Made by a program: the position numbers and the translations under genes
NCBI GenBank assembly: GCA_039090855.1
Contig: CM077010.1
Coordinates: 45,278,905 to 45,342,904, forward strand
DNA length: 64,000 nt
Source: Macrothele yani
Lineage: Eukaryota; Arthropoda; Arachnida; Araneae; Macrothelidae
Direction of reading: 5' to 3'
Notes under the pieces: generated by a model
Told to the model about the DNA's origin: nothing
What the model saw: only the letters and a program-made list of their open reading frames with translations
Database searches by the model: none
Part shown: positions 62,540 through 64,000 of the stretch, piece after piece
Layout: the number at the start of each line of letters is the position of its first letter
Numbering within the stretch: the stretch's first letter is position 1

Positions 62540-63640
62540 CGTCTCCTGTTTTGTTACATTAAATCAATTCTGAAACCACCTTTGGCCTTAATGCATGCAC
62601 TGACCCTTCGAGACATGCTTTCGACAAGGTTTTGGAACACAGCGATAGATATGCGCTTCCATTCAGTACATAATGCTGCCGCTAACTGTTGCTTAGTAGT
62701 AGGTCTTGGTTCCAAATTTCTTATGCGGGATTCTAATTCATCCCATAAGTGCTCTATGGGATTAAGGTCAGGGCTCTGTGCAGGCTAATCCACACACGAT
62801 ATGGAATTATTGTCAAACTACGCCATAATAATGCTTGCTTTATAGCTCGGTGTATTATTCTGCTGGTACCAACAAGGCTCGGTTCCATAGTATTGCCACA
62901 GAGTTCGTAGGGCATAATTTTCCAGAATTACGAGGTAGACGTGCTGGTTAACAGGTTTGTTCACGATAACCAATGAGCCTGGACCATACCATGTAAAACA
63001 GTACCACACACTTACACTGCCAGCTCCTACCTTGACCGTAGGAACAGTACATTGTGAATAAATAGCGTTCCCTAGGCTTCCTCTATACCGACACACGGCC
63101 ATCAGTCTGATGTATCGTTTTATTGGATTCATCAGTCTGTAGGATCGGTTTCCATTGATCTACAGTCCACGATAGATGTTCTTTACACCATGGTAAACGA
63201 CGAGTAGCATTCAGAGTGGAGATGAAAGGCTTATGAGCAGCAGCACGACCACGGTAACCCATGGAATGAAGTTCTCTGCAAATAGTACGTGTACATACCG
63301 AGGTTCCATCATTTTTACTCACCTGTACACTGAGGTCTTGTTCAGTACTCCATCAATTAGCTGTAACGACTCTCCTGAGGCTGCCGTCCTCTATCACCGA
63401 TTTTCTTTGGTCTGCCGGTACGTTTTGCTGCTTCATGTGTCTTCCACGTACTCAGTACTTCCAAAACAGTTGACTTGGGTATGTTTAAACGCCTCTCGGT
63501 TTCTCGTATGGACAACCCACTAATATAACACCGAACAATCTTTCCTTTATCAATCTCAGTTCTCTTCCACCGCGACATTTTCCGTTTATCTCACAGTGCG
63601 ATATGATCGCGGTCAGCTGCAAGCTTGTTTTTATACGGTC
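62540..63640 (-). mobile_element. Tc1-like transposon, family N (ends not identified)
   Basis: Recognised by its transposase. I could not find matching inverted repeats on both sides. The limits given cover the coding part with short margins. Confidence 0.65.
62554..63578 (-). pseudogene. Tc1 family N transposase, second catalytic Asp changed to Asn
   Basis: Start MSRWKRTEIDKGKIV at 63578. Helix-turn-helix LSIRETERRLNIPKSTVLEVL is intact and GRPKKIGDRG (linker) follows. A stop and frameshifts lie between 63357 and 63260. Then SKNDGTSVCT, RTICRELHSMGYRGRAAAH, RRLPWCKEHLSWTVDQWKP and the first catalytic Asp in QTDES. The second motif reads QQNNTPSYKA (Asn in place of Asp). A stop follows SIIMA, then SPDLNPIEHLWDELES keeps the Glu. 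C-terminus SMSRRVSACIKAKGGF, stop at 62554-62556. Confidence 0.85.
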
Positions 63641-63732
63641 TGTACCGCGCATCTTAACAACGCAGCGGTGCCGTTCATTTGCTTTTGAAGATGTGCCAGG
63701 TGACCTCAGTATATTATACATAACATCTATGC

Positions 63733-63802
63733 CATACACCGGGATTCGAACCCGACCGCATCACGGACAAATGGACTAAGCCAACGCTTAGTTCACGGTG
63801 TT
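63733..63802 (-). repeat. SINE family 1, tRNA-like head fragment
   Basis: accgggattcgaacccgacc and cttagttcacggtgt correspond to the B and A box parts of the family. Body absent. Confidence 0.7.
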
Positions 63803-64000
63803 AACCCATGATTTCAATCTAGTTTTCTTCCAAAAACATTTTGGTGACGAAAGTACCATTAATGTATTAAATTTAGCACTAAAAGTTTTCATAAATTGGT
63901 AATTTGATTGCTGCATTGTAAAATAAATGGCAAATGCTGGTCCATCACTTGCATCAGATATGTGTTTCAATATGATGCGCTGAGAATACGCAAAATAGAT
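63803..64000. other. No recognisable feature
   Basis: AT-rich sequence to the end of the window. Confidence 0.35.

Overview
This window comes from an animal nuclear genome, most likely an arthropod. The evidence is an AT-leaning sequence without operons or convincing host exons, and a dense load of decayed Tc1/mariner transposons, tRNA-derived SINEs, MITEs and satellites. The flavour of several Tc1 transposases (the MDDNATCHRT type and the DD41D type) recalls chelicerate, especially spider, genomes. That is an inference from memory and was not tested. I found no intact cellular protein gene, rRNA gene or clearly functional tRNA gene.

Layout. 1-2.3 kb: remains of two Tc1-like transposons. 3.8-5.9 kb: a composite satellite interrupted by a small LTR-type element (5170-5757). 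6.6-8.6 kb: tRNA-derived repeats and a hAT transposase remnant. 8.7-13.9 kb: a nest of Tc1-like elements, with one (11200-12690) inserted into another (about 10840-13670) and a third abutting it. 14.8-16.0 kb: two tandem-repeat families. 17.5-23.3 kb: three more Tc1-like elements. 24.1-25.0 kb: a 30-bp minisatellite. 26.5-27.7 kb: a head-to-tail array of one SINE family. 27.7-29.6 kb: a mariner copy invaded by a hAT-like MITE and by a hairpin-forming minisatellite. 29.9-33.0 kb: a satellite interrupted by a DD41D transposon. 33.0-36.3 kb: nested Tc1 copies and young SINEs. 39.6-41.3 kb: a SINE inside a SINE, followed by a 68-bp satellite that grew out of the SINE end. 43-47 kb: SINEs, a satellite and a LINE scrap. 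47.7-49.0 kb: a Tc1 copy of the type common in fish. 51.4-53.5 kb: two inverted-repeat MITE-like elements and a second LTR-type element (52366-52863). 54.2-59.3 kb: three Tc1 copies, a piggyBac-like MITE and a solo copy of the small LTR. 60.0-62.3 kb: the 5' part of a LINE. 62.5-63.6 kb: a last Tc1 copy.

The most interesting system is the small LTR-type family found at 5170-5757, 52366-52863 and 57613-57792. Each insertion has an exact 4-bp target duplication. The two longer copies have direct terminal repeats of about 165-180 bp, a primer-binding-site-like TGGCGCCCGAAC one base after the left repeat, a conserved hairpin, and a purine-rich tract just before the right repeat. There is no coding capacity. 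This is the architecture of a TRIM (terminal-repeat retrotransposon in miniature). Unusually, every terminal repeat carries a tRNA-like segment with A and B boxes, so it may be a Pol III-transcribed TRIM in the way that plant Cassandra carries 5S rRNA.

The repeats interact repeatedly: SINEs seed satellites (68-bp and 198-bp units), minisatellites expand inside transposase genes, and transposons land in satellites and in each other. All transposases seen are broken, so the copies here would depend on enzymes from elsewhere.
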